Assembly (NCBI GenBank): GCA_037951105.1 | Contig: JBAMJV010001832.1 | Span: 264,607-328,606, forward strand | Reading direction: 5' to 3' | Length of the DNA stretch: 64,000 nt | DNA from: Echinarachnius parma | Lineage: Eukaryota; Echinodermata; Echinoidea; Clypeasteroida; Echinarachniidae | Part shown: positions 49,347 to 60,895 of the stretch, piece by piece | Layout of the letters: each line of letters begins with the position of its first letter | Position numbering within the stretch: position 1 is the stretch's first letter | The notes under the pieces: model-generated | Databases searched by the model: none | Told to the model about the DNA's origin: nothing | Seen by the model: the letters and a program-made list of their open reading frames with translations, nothing else | Position numbers and translations under genes: made by a program

Positions 49347-51821
49347 AAAGGAGCATCTATACAGTTGATCAACATCCTCGCTGAACAATGTGCCTCTTCC
49401 CTTGATTCCTTCGCAGCTGACATCAACCGATTGGAAGATGATCTACGTTCGTGTTGCAGCGATGCCCAGTGGATCAAATACAATGACGAAATTGATTCTT
49501 GTTTGTCTAAGCACAGGTCTGATCTCCTCCAGCGTAGAAACCGGAAAATTGGCAATCTCACCAGAAAACGCCAAGGGACACGTAGATTCACCCGATGTAC
49601 TAATAACACTGCTGTTTCACCCCAAACAGTTGTCAATCTCTCATCTGCCCCCCTCTCCACATCAGAATCCTCCCTTCTCTCCAAAGGTCTCAACTTCTGC
49701 CCCACCCCACCAGCTGTCAATCAGATCTCACTCAACCAGGATTTGTCTTCCTTCTATCGCTTCATCCGCCTCAAGGAATACTTCCTCGATGAACCCCCAT
49801 CTCAACCTGAACCCTTCCGACAGAAAAGCAGCTGGGTACCCCCCAAGAACAGAGTTCCATCCCTCGAAACGTATGTGCAGGCAGTTAGTTCACAAGTTCT
49901 CTCCTCAGATATCCCCAGCAACACGCACGACAACCTCCCTCATGAAGAACGCCAAGCTCTCACTTCCCTCAAAAACAGGACCGACATCATCATCAAGCCA
50001 GCAGACAAAGGATCGGCCGTCGTCGTCATGGACCGCCAACAATACATCGACGAGGCCATGAAACACCTCAACAATCGTTCACACTATTCTGTGCACAACT
50101 CTGACCCCACATCTGAATTCTCTCAGCAGATACAGCAGACACTGGATGACATGAAGGCTCGTGAACACCTCTCCAAAAAAGCTCACAAATTTCTCTCCCC
50201 CGTCAATACTAAACCTGCCAGATTCCACCTTCTCCCCAAGATACACAAACCAGGGAATCCAGGTCGTCCTATCCTATCGGGAAATGGTTCACCCACAGAG
50301 AACATTTCTCTCTTTGTCGATCATCACATTAAACCTCTTGTCCATCTAGCACCTTCCTACATCCATGACACCCCTGACTTTCTTAGGAAACTTGAAGCCA
50401 TCAAGGATCAAATACCAGAGACTGCCATCATTGGCACTTTTGATGTTTCTTCCCTGTACACCAACATCCCTTTCGACGAAGGAGTCGCTGCATCATGTGA
50501 AGCTTTGACCAGGAGCGGTCACTCCAACCCACCCATTTCTGACATCAAATCTCTCATGTCCCATGTACTAACCAAAAACAACTTCACTTTCTTGGATCAA
50601 CACTATCTACAGGTTTTTGGCACGGCAATGGGTACCCGTATGGCTCCCTCATTTGCCTGTCTCTTCATGACCAAGCTCGAACAGCAAATGTTGGATTCGG
50701 CTCCTTGCCGCCCATGGATCTGGTGGCGTTACATTGACGACGTCTTCTTCATCTGGACCAGCGATGATGACAGCCTCCACACATTCATTGACCACATGAA
50801 TTCCTTTCACAGGACCATCAAGTTCACTTCCGATTTCTCCCCAGATGAGACGCACTTCCTCGATGTCACCGTCAAGAAGGCAAACGGCCATATCACCACA
50901 GATCTCTACACCAAACCGACAGACACCCACCAATACCTTCATTCCACTAGTTGCCATCCCCGTCACTGCAAGACTGGCATCGCTTACAGCCAAGCTCTCC
51001 GACTCCGCCGCATCTGCTCCAAAGATTCCGACTTTTCCCTTCACGCTAGAAATCTCAAGGAACATCTCACATCTAGGGGTCACAGTGCTAGAACAGTTAC
51101 ACAAGCCATTAACAAAGTTCGTTCTCTCCTCAGATCTGATGTCCTCAAACAGAAGACTCACAACCAGACCACCACCAACGTGTTACCCCTTGTGACCACC
51201 TTCCATCCCAACTTACCTCCCCTCCGTACCATCCTCCACGATAATCACCACATCCTCCACACCTCCGACCGGCTCCAACATGCTGTCCCTGACCAGCCAA
51301 TTCTAGCCTACCGACGCCCCCGAATCCTCAAGGATCTCATCGTTCGTGCTGAAGTCCCTTCTCTCACTAATGATTCTTCTCCCACACAGCATGGTACCTT
51401 CAAGTGCACAGCTGACAGATGCGTCATATGCAAGGTTCATCTCTCCCAGGGCGATTCTTTCACCAGCCACTCTAACAACCTCTCTTTTCACACCAAAGGT
51501 AACATCACATTCACCACCACCAACGTTGTTTACCTGATCACCTGCCGAGTCTGCCGCATCCAGTATGTAGGTGAAACCAAGACCACTCTCAAGAGACGCT
51601 TCTATGGACACAGATCCACCGTCCACACATCCAAGCTCGACACCCCAGTTGGCCATCATTTCAACCTACCTAACCATTCCATTTCTGACATGATTCTACA
51701 GGGCATAGAATCTCTAGGCAACCGTCCAGATTCACTACGCACCAGCAGGGAAAAACACTGGATGAGATGTCTCTGCACAATCCAACCCCGTGGGCTCAAC
51801 ATTCAAGAAGGCAGTGTTTAG
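49347..51821 (+). CDS. Penelope-like reverse transcriptase with GIY-YIG endonuclease
   Basis: One uninterrupted frame of about 825 codons ending TAG at 51819-51821. There is no in-frame ATG near its start; the first candidate is a TTG at 49365, so the 5' end is probably missing or lies elsewhere. Residues are counted from 49365. RT motifs: GTFDVSSLYTNIPF (about 350-363), AMGTRMAPSFACLFM, and the catalytic YIDDVFFIW with its Tyr at about 456. The C-terminal endonuclease has VYLITC at about 722-727, QYVGET at about 733-738, LKRRFYGH, then HHFNLPNH. Family knowledge: the protein nicks target DNA and copies its RNA there. The frame is intact and codon use is even, so insertion is recent or the frame is still under selection. 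Confidence 0.92.
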   Translation, partial: KGASIQLINILAEQCASSLDSFAADINRLEDDLRSCCSDAQWIKYNDEIDSCLSKHRSDLLQRRNRKIGNLTRKRQGTRRFTRCTNNTAVSPQTVVNLSSAPLSTSESSLLSKGLNFCPTPPAVNQISLNQDLSSFYRFIRLKEYFLDEPPSQPEPFRQKSSWVPPKNRVPSLETYVQAVSSQVLSSDIPSNTHDNLPHEERQALTSLKNRTDIIIKPADKGSAVVVMDRQQYIDEAMKHLNNRSHYSVHNSDPTSEFSQQIQQTLDDMKAREHLSKKAHKFLSPVNTKPARFHLLPKIHKPGNPGRPILSGNGSPTENISLFVDHHIKPLVHLAPSYIHDTPDFLRKLEAIKDQIPETAIIGTFDVSSLYTNIPFDEGVAASCEALTRSGHSNPPISDIKSLMSHVLTKNNFTFLDQHYLQVFGTAMGTRMAPSFACLFMTKLEQQMLDSAPCRPWIWWRYIDDVFFIWTSDDDSLHTFIDHMNSFHRTIKFTSDFSPDETHFLDVTVKKANGHITTDLYTKPTDTHQYLHSTSCHPRHCKTGIAYSQALRLRRICSKDSDFSLHARNLKEHLTSRGHSARTVTQAINKVRSLLRSDVLKQKTHNQTTTNVLPLVTTFHPNLPPLRTILHDNHHILHTSDRLQHAVPDQPILAYRRPRILKDLIVRAEVPSLTNDSSPTQHGTFKCTADRCVICKVHLSQGDSFTSHSNNLSFHTKGNITFTTTNVVYLITCRVCRIQYVGETKTTLKRRFYGHRSTVHTSKLDTPVGHHFNLPNHSISDMILQGIESLGNRPDSLRTSREKHWMRCLCTIQPRGLNIQEGSV

Positions 51822-52994
51822 CTTCATCCTGCACATTCTCCTAATATGCTTGCCATCTTTGATTTGTTTTTGTTTTGCTTCCATTACCTTTTCTCAACAG
51901 ATCTCCATGCTTCTTTTTGAATAAATTGTTGTATTCACATTCACTATGCTTTGCACATTGGTATGATTTGTATGATTGTATTATAACCTGTATACTCGCA
52001 TGTTCTCACATTTACATCTTGTCACCTACATGTTTGTTTAACTAACATTGATTATTCTCTTGTTTTCCCACAGGCTCCCCTCTCATTTATTAGCAGTTTC
52101 TCTAATTTTCCCTCCATATCCATGCATTGTTTTGCTCGATTTTCATCCATAGTTCTCTATTCTCTCACTTTTTCTTCATATTAGATTATCATTTGTTATA
52201 GTTTGACACTGTATATAGTTGTACATATTGATATGCTCATCTGTTTTATATTGATATATCACATGCACCACTTTTTAATTATGTTCAATCTACATTTCTC
52301 CCACTTTCTGTTTTCCCACAGGACTTTAATCGGCAGTCAGCTGCATTAGTTTCATAAGACTTATTTATTTGCGATGTTGTAATTATTTTCATATATTGTT
52401 TATATTCCTATAAACGTATTTATATATCATGTATATATCTTGCTAACTAATGTTAAACCCACATCACACTCTCATTTTCCATTTTTCTACAGGGTTTCAG
52501 GGTGTGTACATCCTTCTTTCTCTTGTTCATTCTTCTTCTTTCAATTGATCATCACCCATTCTTATCCCCCTCCCTCCCCTTCAGCATTCCTTTTCATCCC
52601 ACCACCACTCTTCATTAATCCCACCTCCTCCACTCAAGCTCCCCTTTGTTCACCCCCCCCCCCCCTCCCCTCACACCTCCCTCTTCAATCTTTTGTGGCC
52701 ACTTTGGCCTCCTTACTATAAGCCCTTTCATCTTACCTCCATTCACATCTCACCTCCATTCACTATTCATGTCCCTAATTACCATCCTTCATGGTACTCC
52801 TTTGATCATGCCTCCTATCATGCTCCTTGTTACATAACATCTCTTTGTGTGTATTTCCTCCAATCCCAGCCCAGCCCAATTGGCCACTCACAGCCTTTTC
52901 ATTGTTCCATGTCTCCGCCCCCTTTCTTAGTTGTTTACATGTGTACCTCTATGTGTATATATATATGATGTTTTTGTTTGTACAATTGTCATGT

Positions 52995-53044
52995 TATAGC
53001 CTCTGAAGAAGATTCTGCTAGGATCGAAAATTTAGGCCCTATAT
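52995..53044 (+). ncRNA. Hammerhead ribozyme motif, right arm
   Basis: Core CTGAAGA (53003-53009) fits CUGANGA. Stem II is GATTC/GGATC with loop TGCTA (53011-53025). GAA at 53026-53028 is followed by a very short AATT stem III and the cleavage-site T (53033). Stem I pairs TATAGCCT (52995-53002) with AGGC-CC-TATA (53034-53043), all eight positions matching with a two-base bulge. This is an open-at-stem-I minimal hammerhead, the kind known in Penelope-like elements. Activity is inferred from the fold. Confidence 0.8.
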
Positions 53045-53054
53045 CGACTCTCAT

Positions 53055-54041
53055 AATATATCTTTCAGTAAATTCGGTCCATATGCGCTGAACGCAAATC
53101 ATATTGGAATAATTATCATGTCACCCCACATTTGAAAGTGGAGGAGATTGTCCCCCTCCCTTTGTCATGTATGTTTGGTTCCATACTTATTTACTTCATA
53201 TTACGTGAAATTTCTGTCTTAGGTGTGCACCAAATCGCACAATTTCACGCCCCAAAATACAAAAGCTCCCTACTGTGGGAGGGGGACACCCCCTCCCACA
53301 CCCTCCCCACTCGGTCGCTTCGCTTCCTCGCAATGTCTCCCCTCCACTTTTGAGAAGTCGTTGACGCCCTTGCTTAGTTTCACTATATCACTATCACTAT
53401 ATCGATATTCCTGTTTAAAAATACGTTACGAGTAGGTTCACTATTATAATACAATGACAAATAAAAAGACAATAATGACCATACTTCTACAGTGATATTT
53501 TAAACACCAATTTCAAAAATGTATCCACACCCTCCCCCCAATAAGTATAGACAAGCACGGATACGACGTGAGCGTATTTGAGTCTAGTGTGTGTGCATGT
53601 ACACGTAATGTAGGTTCGATTGTGTTTGTATACTAGGGAGATGATTTAAGTCCTGATTTCTTTAATTTAGTATTATCAAATTTCCTTCCAAGGTATGCAC
53701 CAGATTGCATTATTTCAAGTGAAAATTTGCAAAAGCTCCCTACCGTGGGAGGGGGGACACCCCCCTCCAACACCCTCCCCCCTCGGGCGCTACGCTCCCT
53801 CGCAGTTGTGCCCCCCCCCCCCCCCAATCCGTTGACCCTCGCTACGCCACTGAGTGGATATATTATTATTCAAGTTATAATAGAGAAATATTCAGGTGTA
53901 ATTGTTGAATTAGAAAATGGGCAGAACCATGCTAAAACGTTTTTTAATTACCTTCTTCCATCTGACTAATAATAATAAATAATACTTACTTGGATATCTC
54001 TGGCTTTTCTGCCGATAAAAAACGTACATTTCTCAGGGAAT
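53055..54041. repeat. Two further copies of the GTGGGAGGGGG repeat
   Basis: The copy at 53126-53345 (catttgaaagtggaggagat, gtgcaccaaatcgcacaatt) and the copy at 53690-53860 (gcaaaagctccctaccgtgg) resemble 48236-48500. The second ends GCTACGCCACTG, a common hAT-like terminus. No gene is recognised. Confidence 0.6.
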
Positions 54042-54429
54042 TTAAAGGGACTTAGTAACATATTGTCCAAATCCTCAAAATAAAATTTTAATTCTAGCGG
54101 TTCCCTTATACCTTGTTGTATTCGTATTAACAATAAAATCACGGGACAGGTTTCGGTTTTTCAAATTTCCCTTTCGTTACAAAGATATGTATGATTGAAG
54201 TATTCAGATAAGAAAAACTCCGGGCGAGTTTTTCTTCCGTGTACAAAGTGAGTGCAGTGAGTTACTGAATACCACTTTGCATTTTCGCTCATTACTTGGC
54301 CATACAATGTCCATTTGACTTGAAATTTTCACACAATACCCTGTGGACATATGAGATAACAATAATATACATTGCATCAACCATTCATCACTTTTTGCAC
54401 ATGTCAACAAAGTTACTAGATCCCTTTAA
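54042..54429. mobile_element. TTAA-bounded MITE, copy 2
   Basis: Reverse-oriented relative of the element at 2249-2640: TTAAAGGGACTTAGTAAC at one end and GTTACTAGATCCCTTTAA at the other. It lies 240 bp upstream of LSM8, so it may reach the LSM8 promoter region. Confidence 0.8.
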
Positions 54430-54669
54430 GGCTTGTCTGTCGTTAAATTGGCAACACCCCTTCTTCGCCTATAAAAATTAGTCGCAAGGTTCATTGGAAG
54501 ATATCGCGCGGCGCGCGTGCGTGGAGCTGGAGCAGAGCGAGATCGAGACAGCACGATCGCGCGCCCGACGTTTTCCCGCTACTACACCGTACACAAAGGT
54601 GTACCGTACTAGTGCACATACAAGTATACAACTATCAACACTGACTGACTGCACGGTAAAACCATCAAC

Positions 54670-57600
54670 ATGGCGTCTGCTCTGGAAAGCTATGTTAACC
54701 GTATCCTTTTTTGTCTACAAATAACAAATATCAAGGATCTTATATTTGTGATAATTATGATTACAATAATGCGATTGCATAGTCATTTTGCACATGATTT
54801 GATTAATATTGTTTTGTTTAACCATGTATTTGTGTCTGGTCATATCTTCACTTCAGTCCCACCTCTTACAAATTTTGTGGTAAAATTAAAAGTTAATTTG
54901 ATTAGAAATTATAAATGTTAATGTCTACAATATAGTTAGTACTTGGAACTGTAATGCTGTTGTATTGCTGCTGTTTTTTATTTTGATTATTACCGTCGGT
55001 CTAGAGTAGAGACTATTGTCTGCGTCTTTATTTATAATCGAGATAAATTTAGAGGATAAATTTAACCAAAAAATATGAATGATTAGTTTTACACTACTTT
55101 TCCGGCCCCGGGAATTTACACTTTATTGCCACAGCTCTGGCAGCGTCTGCGTGCATGTTCCTTCATGTGCACACAAATACTAACACACACAAAACCCTAT
55201 CTAAAGCCACTGCGTGTGACGCTTATTTTAGCATGCTGAACAAGCGCAAGCAGGAGGAAAGTGGTAAAAAATTAAAAATGTGACGAAAATTGCAGATTAT
55301 CGTCGTTTTTAGAGCTTTAAAATTTTCTTCTCTATCGGAATTATATTGACTAATCATCGGGGGGACACCCCCCGATCCCGAACCCCCAATCTAAGTTTCT
55401 AGAGAAAAAGAAACATCGGACACTTACAGAAAGTCAAAAATCCAAGTAAAGCTGGGCATTCTCTTACTTTAGTCCACCCCTTACATTCACTTGCGTTCAT
55501 TTCGTTACGGACGGGGACCTAATCCAACTCCCATAGACTTTGTACACAGAGTGAGCTCACAGACGTAACAGAGGGGGACCTAAACCACGATTTGGCCTAA
55601 AGCTGTGGCAGTAAAGTGTAATTGACCCATTATTATTACTACCGGTAAGTTAAGTAAGACTAAGTTTAATCTTAAATGATAATTGCAAAATGCTGTGTTT
55701 CACTTTATTCATGGTGCTAATCCCACTATGCATAGCAAATGTCTAGAATCACATCTACAAAGTACATGGTCCACTCGGGTGGACCATTTACATACATTAC
55801 ACGCAATATACGCTAATACACTGGAGAATAGCATACTGCCAATTCGTACACTGTACCGATCAGTTGAACGCTATGCCTATGTGTTAGGACGCATCGGTAA
55901 GGAAAACAGACGGGAATTAATCATTTTTTTCTCCTTTTTGCGGTCTTCAAAACAACAGAGTCGGTAATTATTATCAAAGTATATGAATTGTGGATCACAT
56001 AAACAAAATTTTTTTTGCATTTGCTGGTAAATTGAGGGAGAAATCGGCCGACAAAAATTGTCTTCGTTTTGGATAATGCTATTGTAATGTACCTTGGTGT
56101 GTCTTGAATGGGGAATTACTGTTCAGACCACATTAAGCCCCTTGACTTACAGGGGTGTGTTCAGACCTAGGCCCCGCTGCAGAAAGGGTTACAATTGATT
56201 GTAAAGTTGCAAGTCAGAAAATATGCGCATTTGAAGTTGAACCATGGCAATTGATCAGATTTGCAATTCAGTGACATGATCCAACTTGCAATTACATTAG
56301 TTACAACTTTCCATTGATTGCAACTCTTTCTGTTATGCAGTGCTCGAAATTAGCATAGGCCCGCTGGCCTGGGGCCACTAAAAATTAGCTTGGGGCCACC
56401 AAATTTCATTGATCATAAATTCTACTGGCCCATTTGGGCAAGCAAAGGTAAAATGATTGTTTATGTTCTTCTTTGTTTGGGGCCACCAGATTTAGGTTTG
56501 GGGCCACTAGAAGTAAACAAATCTTGTTTTGACTTGCCCGACTGGGCCACAAGGCAAAAAGGTTACTTTCTAGCATTGTGTTGTGCGATGGGGCCTAGGA
56601 GAATGACAATCTCATGCACACTCACACTTGACATTGAATTTGAATATGTAGGGAATCACTGCTTTCCCAAGCCATTGGCTTTTTATTGTGGTTTCCTCTA
56701 CACATTTTCATTGTATTGTGCGGTGCCTTTTAAAGATATCAATAAACTGAAATTGAAATTAAAATTGAGCCAAAATTCAAGGCACTGGCATGCTTTATAT
56801 ACAATACAGTATATTATTGTAGCGCTGTAAATGTCACTTTGTGGCAGAGTTTTTAATTTTGTTTGGAAATTTATAATGTTTAATAATTGAAACAATTAGT
56901 TTTCTTAACTTGAATGTCACAGACACCGTTTCTGTAATAACAAATGATGGCAGACAGATTGTGGTAAGTTGCGTAGTAAACCTTCAGTAATCATGATTAT
57001 CTACTCTAATACTTCTAATTTTTTCATTTAAGAACTTCTGTTAAATTGCAATATTGCTGCTGCCCCTTCAATAATTTTTACCTTATTCTGTTAGTGAATA
57101 AGTTTTAAACTTGTAAACATTTACAAATATAACTGTAGGTAACTTTATTTCCAGCTTTTATATGACAAGAATTATTCAGATAAGAGTAGTTGAGCAATAA
57201 CAGTATAATATCAAGCTTGATCAATTGATTCTTTTACTAGATTACTTTTCCTTTGGCTCTAAGCTCTAATTCATGTGATATTTTAGCACCGTGCCCAAGT
57301 GTAAGGAAATATTTCTTCAAAAATGCATCCCTATTTCTTATCTTTTGTAGTCATGACCCAGCATTTATATTACATGAACGCTAAAAGGGTTTGACCAGAT
57401 GATTATTGGATGAAAGTAAAGGGTTTGTAGTAGCAGAATGAGTGGAGCAGGTTGTTTAGAGATTATTATCAACAACAGGTCTGTTGTAATGTTATGTTTA
57501 TTATAGAGCTGAGTTATTCCGTTTATGTCACTAAACATTTAAACAGTGTCATTAAAGGTTTAAAAACTAAATTTGACTCGGTACTAGTTATAAATGTTTG

Positions 57601-58159
57601 TTATGGCATTTGCAGGGAACCTTGAAAGGTTTTGACCAGACAATCAACCTGATCCTAGATGAAAGCCATGAGAGAGTGTACAGCAATACAACAGGTGTGG
57701 AGCAGGTGGTCTTGGGGCTTTACATCATCAGAGGGGACAACATGTAAGTACAACACACAACCTCATTTTGCCCTCTTATGTATACATGTTTAGAATCATA
57801 GACATACTTGTTGACAAAAAGCAATCCTAAGTTGTCTATTGAGGTTCAGGAAAGATGAAATTGTCTCCAGAATTTATACAATTATTTTCTGAATTGATCA
57901 GGCCGAAATGCTCCTACATGTAATTGTTTGAAGAAAAAAATGCACTTTGTAGTTGAAAATGGTAAATGTAAGTTAGAACTATCTTGATTTATGATTTCTA
58001 TATATTATCTTCTCCCATCTTTTAACAACTGCATTTATTGAATAACATCATTATTTGGTTATCTTCAGAGCCGTGATCGGGGAAGTGGATGACGATGTCG
58101 ATACTGGTCTGGATCTGCCAAACATCAGAGCAGAGCCCCTCAACGCAGTGGTCCACTGA
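54670..58159 (+). CDS. LSM8: U6 snRNA-associated Sm-like protein LSm8
   Basis: Four coding exons: 54670-54700, 56923-56963, 57616-57743, 58069-58159, with GT-AG borders, 291 nt, 96 residues plus TGA. This is the usual LSm8 length. LSm8 is the subunit that makes the nuclear LSm2-8 ring, which binds the 3' oligo(U) of U6 snRNA. Seen: MASALESYVNHTVSVITNDG (Sm1), GTLKGFDQTINLILDESHER, GVEQVVLGLYIIRGDN (Sm2), then IGEVDDD and NIRAEPLNAVVH at the end. The Arg common before TV is His here, made by the exon 1-2 junction. Intron 1 is 2.2 kb. Upstream of the ATG lies CpG-rich sequence (54500-54600), a likely promoter. Confidence 0.96.
54701..56160 (+). other. LSM8 intron 1, first part
   Basis: No second gene is supported. 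A 94-codon frame at 55683-55967 has no recognised domain. A GGGGGGACACCCCCCGATCCC patch near 55360 is a fragment of the dispersed repeat seen at 53300. Confidence 0.45.
56170..56335. repeat. Inverted repeat rich in TTGCAATTGATTG words
   Basis: Starts ctgcagaaagggttacaatt and ends aactctttctgttatgcag, an imperfect inverted pair. An interrupted relative lies around 9225-9800. In LSM8 intron 1. Confidence 0.65.
56338..56600. repeat. Dispersed GGGGCCACCAAA repeat
   Basis: Contains gtgctcgaaattagcatagg, gctggcctggggccactaaa, cttggggccaccaaatttca and ctggcccatttgggcaagca. Related stretches are at 17981-18200 and 59690-59910. In LSM8 intron 1. Confidence 0.6.
57375..57482 (+). pseudogene. Decayed copy of LSM8 exon 3
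   Basis: Reads aaaagggtttgaccagatga, ttattggatgaaagtaaagg and tgagtggagcaggttgttta, matching exon 3 (gaaaggttttgaccagacaa, cctagatgaaagccatgag, tgtggagcaggtggtcttgg at 57624-57716). It lies about 245 bp upstream of the exon, in intron 2, with in-frame stops and small deletions. Confidence 0.85.
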
Positions 58160-58940
58160 CATATCGTCATCGTGTCATAATACCGAGCAAAATGGAACAC
58201 TATTTATGACGTTCTTCATCAGCTGGAAGACTGTCCGTTGTACTTGAACAGGGCTCTCCCTTTAGTTTTTCTTTCAGCTGGCCAAAATTACACATCAGAT
58301 CTGCTCCCACCATACCCTGTGTGTTGTAGATCCTAATATGTTAGTGGCCAATACAGAGTTTCTAGCCAGTTTCTAGTCGCCAAAATAAATCTTTGGTGGT
58401 TATTGGCACCCGGGCCATTGCTAACGGAGAGCTCTTTTAAATATTGATGTTATAACTTATAACACAGAAGAATCAGGAATACTATTTCTTCACAAACTGA
58501 AAGACTGTCCGTCAAACTTGATTATTGACTCTGGAATGCTCTCCATCATTTAATCTTGATTTAAATTTTAAAGACAATCTTCATAAACTGGAAACTTGTT
58601 TGTTAACCCATTGCCTAGTGAAACCTGGTGGCTTTGGAATGGATATTGAGTTTGAAATGCTTTCCATTATTTCATCTTGATTCAAATTTTAAAGAGCATT
58701 CTGCATTTACTGAAAACCTGTTTGTTAACTGAGGAACCAGAAACACTATTTTTTCACAAACTGCAAGACTGTTGAACTTGAATATTGACTTTGAAATGCT
58801 CTCCATCATTTAATCTCAAGTTATTACACTTTTGAAAACATTCTGCATAAACGGGAAACCTGATTGTTAACAAATTGCCTACAGGAGCATGGTGGGTCTT
58901 TTATTGACTGTGTGGGAATTTTCGATATATTGTAGGGTAC
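58160..58940 (+). repeat. LSM8 3' flank with degenerate tandem units
   Basis: Words recur at irregular intervals: actgaaagactgtccgtcaa (58497), tgctctccatcatttaatct (58539 and 58798), ttaaattttaaagacaatct (58561), aaactggaaacttgtttgtt (58587, variants at 58707 and 58852). This looks like a duplication of about 150-260 bp that decayed. Poly(A) site not defined. Confidence 0.65.
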
Positions 58941-59040
58941 AGGTAAAATTTTGATTTGGAAAATATTTGAACATGGAATCAATATTCTGATATCTCAGGA
59001 TAACGTTATTGGAAGATTTAGACCATCATGTTCCAATATA

Positions 59041-59545
59041 CAGGGTGGCCCCAAAAAACGGAACGGGGCACTTCCCAAAATAAAGTACCAAACTATTCAT
59101 GTCCATCAGGTAAGGGGTCTTTTCCAATGAAAAACGATACCAAGAACAGTAATTTTGGTTGTGTAGTTTTTGTTTTAGGACGCTGTGAGTGGGACCATGT
59201 CAGGTGCAAATTTGTGTCAATTTTTACCTAGTCAGGGCCAGTAAAACCGCACTCACTGCCCGTAATACCATGCCCATTATCTCGGCACCCGGCTGAGTGC
59301 ACACTGTCAATGGTGCGCTGTGTTGTACGCTATGAAAGGCGGTGCGTGCGGTTTTACTGGCCCTGACTAGGTAAAAATTGACAAAAAACGGAACCTGACA
59401 TGATGTCACTCACAGCACCCTAGAACAAAAACAACTGTTCTTGATATCGTTTTTCATTGGAAAAGACACCCTATCCGATGGACATAATAATTGTGTTACT
59501 GTATTTTGGGAAGTGCCCCGTTCCGTTTTTCGGGGGGCCACCCTG
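59041..59545. mobile_element. TA-flanked foldback element (CAGGGTGGCCCC ends)
   Basis: Ends CAGGGTGGCCCCAAAAAACG and GGGGGGCCACCCTG with TA on both sides. Arms of about 200 bp mirror each other (acgataccaagaacagtaat with its counterpart near 59440; cagggccagtaaaaccgcac with its counterpart near 59350) around a loop of about 100 bp. A decayed relative is at 38153. Confidence 0.88.
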
Positions 59546-60108
59546 TATTGATGGGTCTTCCCCAAAAAGGAAAAAACAGATTAGAATGTTTCAATTGAAG
59601 TTGATTATCATGTGGTGTATTCAGAACACCCAATGCTTCATGAACACTTTATGTATTCATACTTTATACTAGAATGAACTATTTTCCCTGGTGGTGCTGT
59701 TGGGCAAGTAATATCAAGAATTTGTACATATCAGTGGCTAGAGGGCAAGCATGGGTTGCCCAAGACAAAGAAAGACAATTTTAAAAAGTCTTGATTTTGG
59801 TTGCCCAATCATGCGATTAAAATAAAGTTTGCCAGTAGAGAAATCTGGGGGCCTGAAGGTTATATTTAGTGGACTCTGACCAGCGGGCCATTGCAGAATT
59901 TGAGCCCTGCTTTATACCTTGTCTCAGGTTTGACCTACTTTTTCAGGACATTGTAGACCCTTTGAAGTGACAATGAATGTTTGCAAGATCTAACTTGCAA
60001 ACCTTGTACAGTGGAACCATGTTAAATAGAGCTCTGAATCTATGATATAACAAAACCCTCTGATAATTGGGTGACTTTACTGATCCAAACTCTATATATT
60101 TAGTTGTA

Positions 60109-60895
60109 TTTTTATGCCTCCGCAACGAAGTAGCCGGAGGCATTATGTTTTCGGGTTGTCCGTCCGTCCGTCCGTACGTCCGTACGTCCCGTTCTCGTGA
60201 TCGCGTTATCTCAAGAACCGATTGACGGATTTTCACCAAACTTGGGTCATGTATGTATCTTGGGGGGCCGATGATCTGATTAGATTTTGGGGTCATGAGG
60301 TCAAAGGTCACAGAGCTCATTATATATGCAAAAATAGCTTGGATCGCATTATCTCAAGAACGGATTGACGGATTCTGACCAAACTTGGTACATGTATGTA
60401 TCTTGGGGGGCCAATGATCTGATTAGATTTTGGGGTCATGAGGTCAAAGGTCAAAGGTCACAGAGCTCATTATATATGCAAAAATAGCTTGTGATCGCGT
60501 TATCTCAAGAAGGGATTGACAGATTCTGACCAAACTTGGTACATGTATGTTCCTTGGAGAGCCAATGAACTGATTAGATTTTGGGGGTCATGAGGTCAAA
60601 GGTCACAGGGCTCATTATATGTAAAAGAACTGAATATCAGATTTCAATCCAAATTGATACCTGAATGTATCTTAGGGAACAATTGTAGTCATTAGATTTT
60701 GGGGTCATGAGGGCAAAGGTCAAGGTCACTGATAGCTCATAATTGTGATACGTCAAGATCTAAAAGACAGAGTACCATCAAAATTGAGTTGACAGAATTA
60801 ATTCAGTGTACAGAATTGATTTGGGCTTGATATAAATAAATTGCGTAATGGCGGAGGCATCATTTTCGACTGCGCGCAGTCGAAGATCCATCTAG
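60109..60895 (+). mobile_element. Helentron/HINE-like element, family 1, copy 3
   Basis: Third copy of the family with the same head, GTCCGTCCGTCCGTCC run, three to four tandem units, GCGGAGGCAT subterminal inverted repeat, 3' hairpin and GATCCATCTAG|T end. It lies downstream of LSM8. Confidence 0.75.

Larger units (their letters stand above)
48884..53054 (+). mobile_element. Penelope-like retroelement with inverted terminal arms
   Basis: A reverse-transcriptase frame lies between a left arm (48884-49341, minus orientation) and a right arm (52583-53054, plus orientation) that are inverted copies of each other. Both arms hold a hammerhead-ribozyme fold near their outer end and a long G- or C-run. 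RT plus GIY-YIG and LTR-like arms with hammerheads are hallmarks of Penelope-like elements. A direct repeat (aaaaggagcatctatg) at about 49330-49360 marks the junction of the left arm with the coding part. No target duplication was confirmed. Confidence 0.9.

Noticed and set aside
49365-49367. TTG as the true start of the Penelope-like RT
   Set aside because: Nothing supports initiation here; it is only the first alternative codon in an open frame that begins at 49347.
55683-55967. 94-codon frame in LSM8 intron 1
   Set aside because: No recognised domain or relatives, no supporting splice or promoter context, flanked by repeats.
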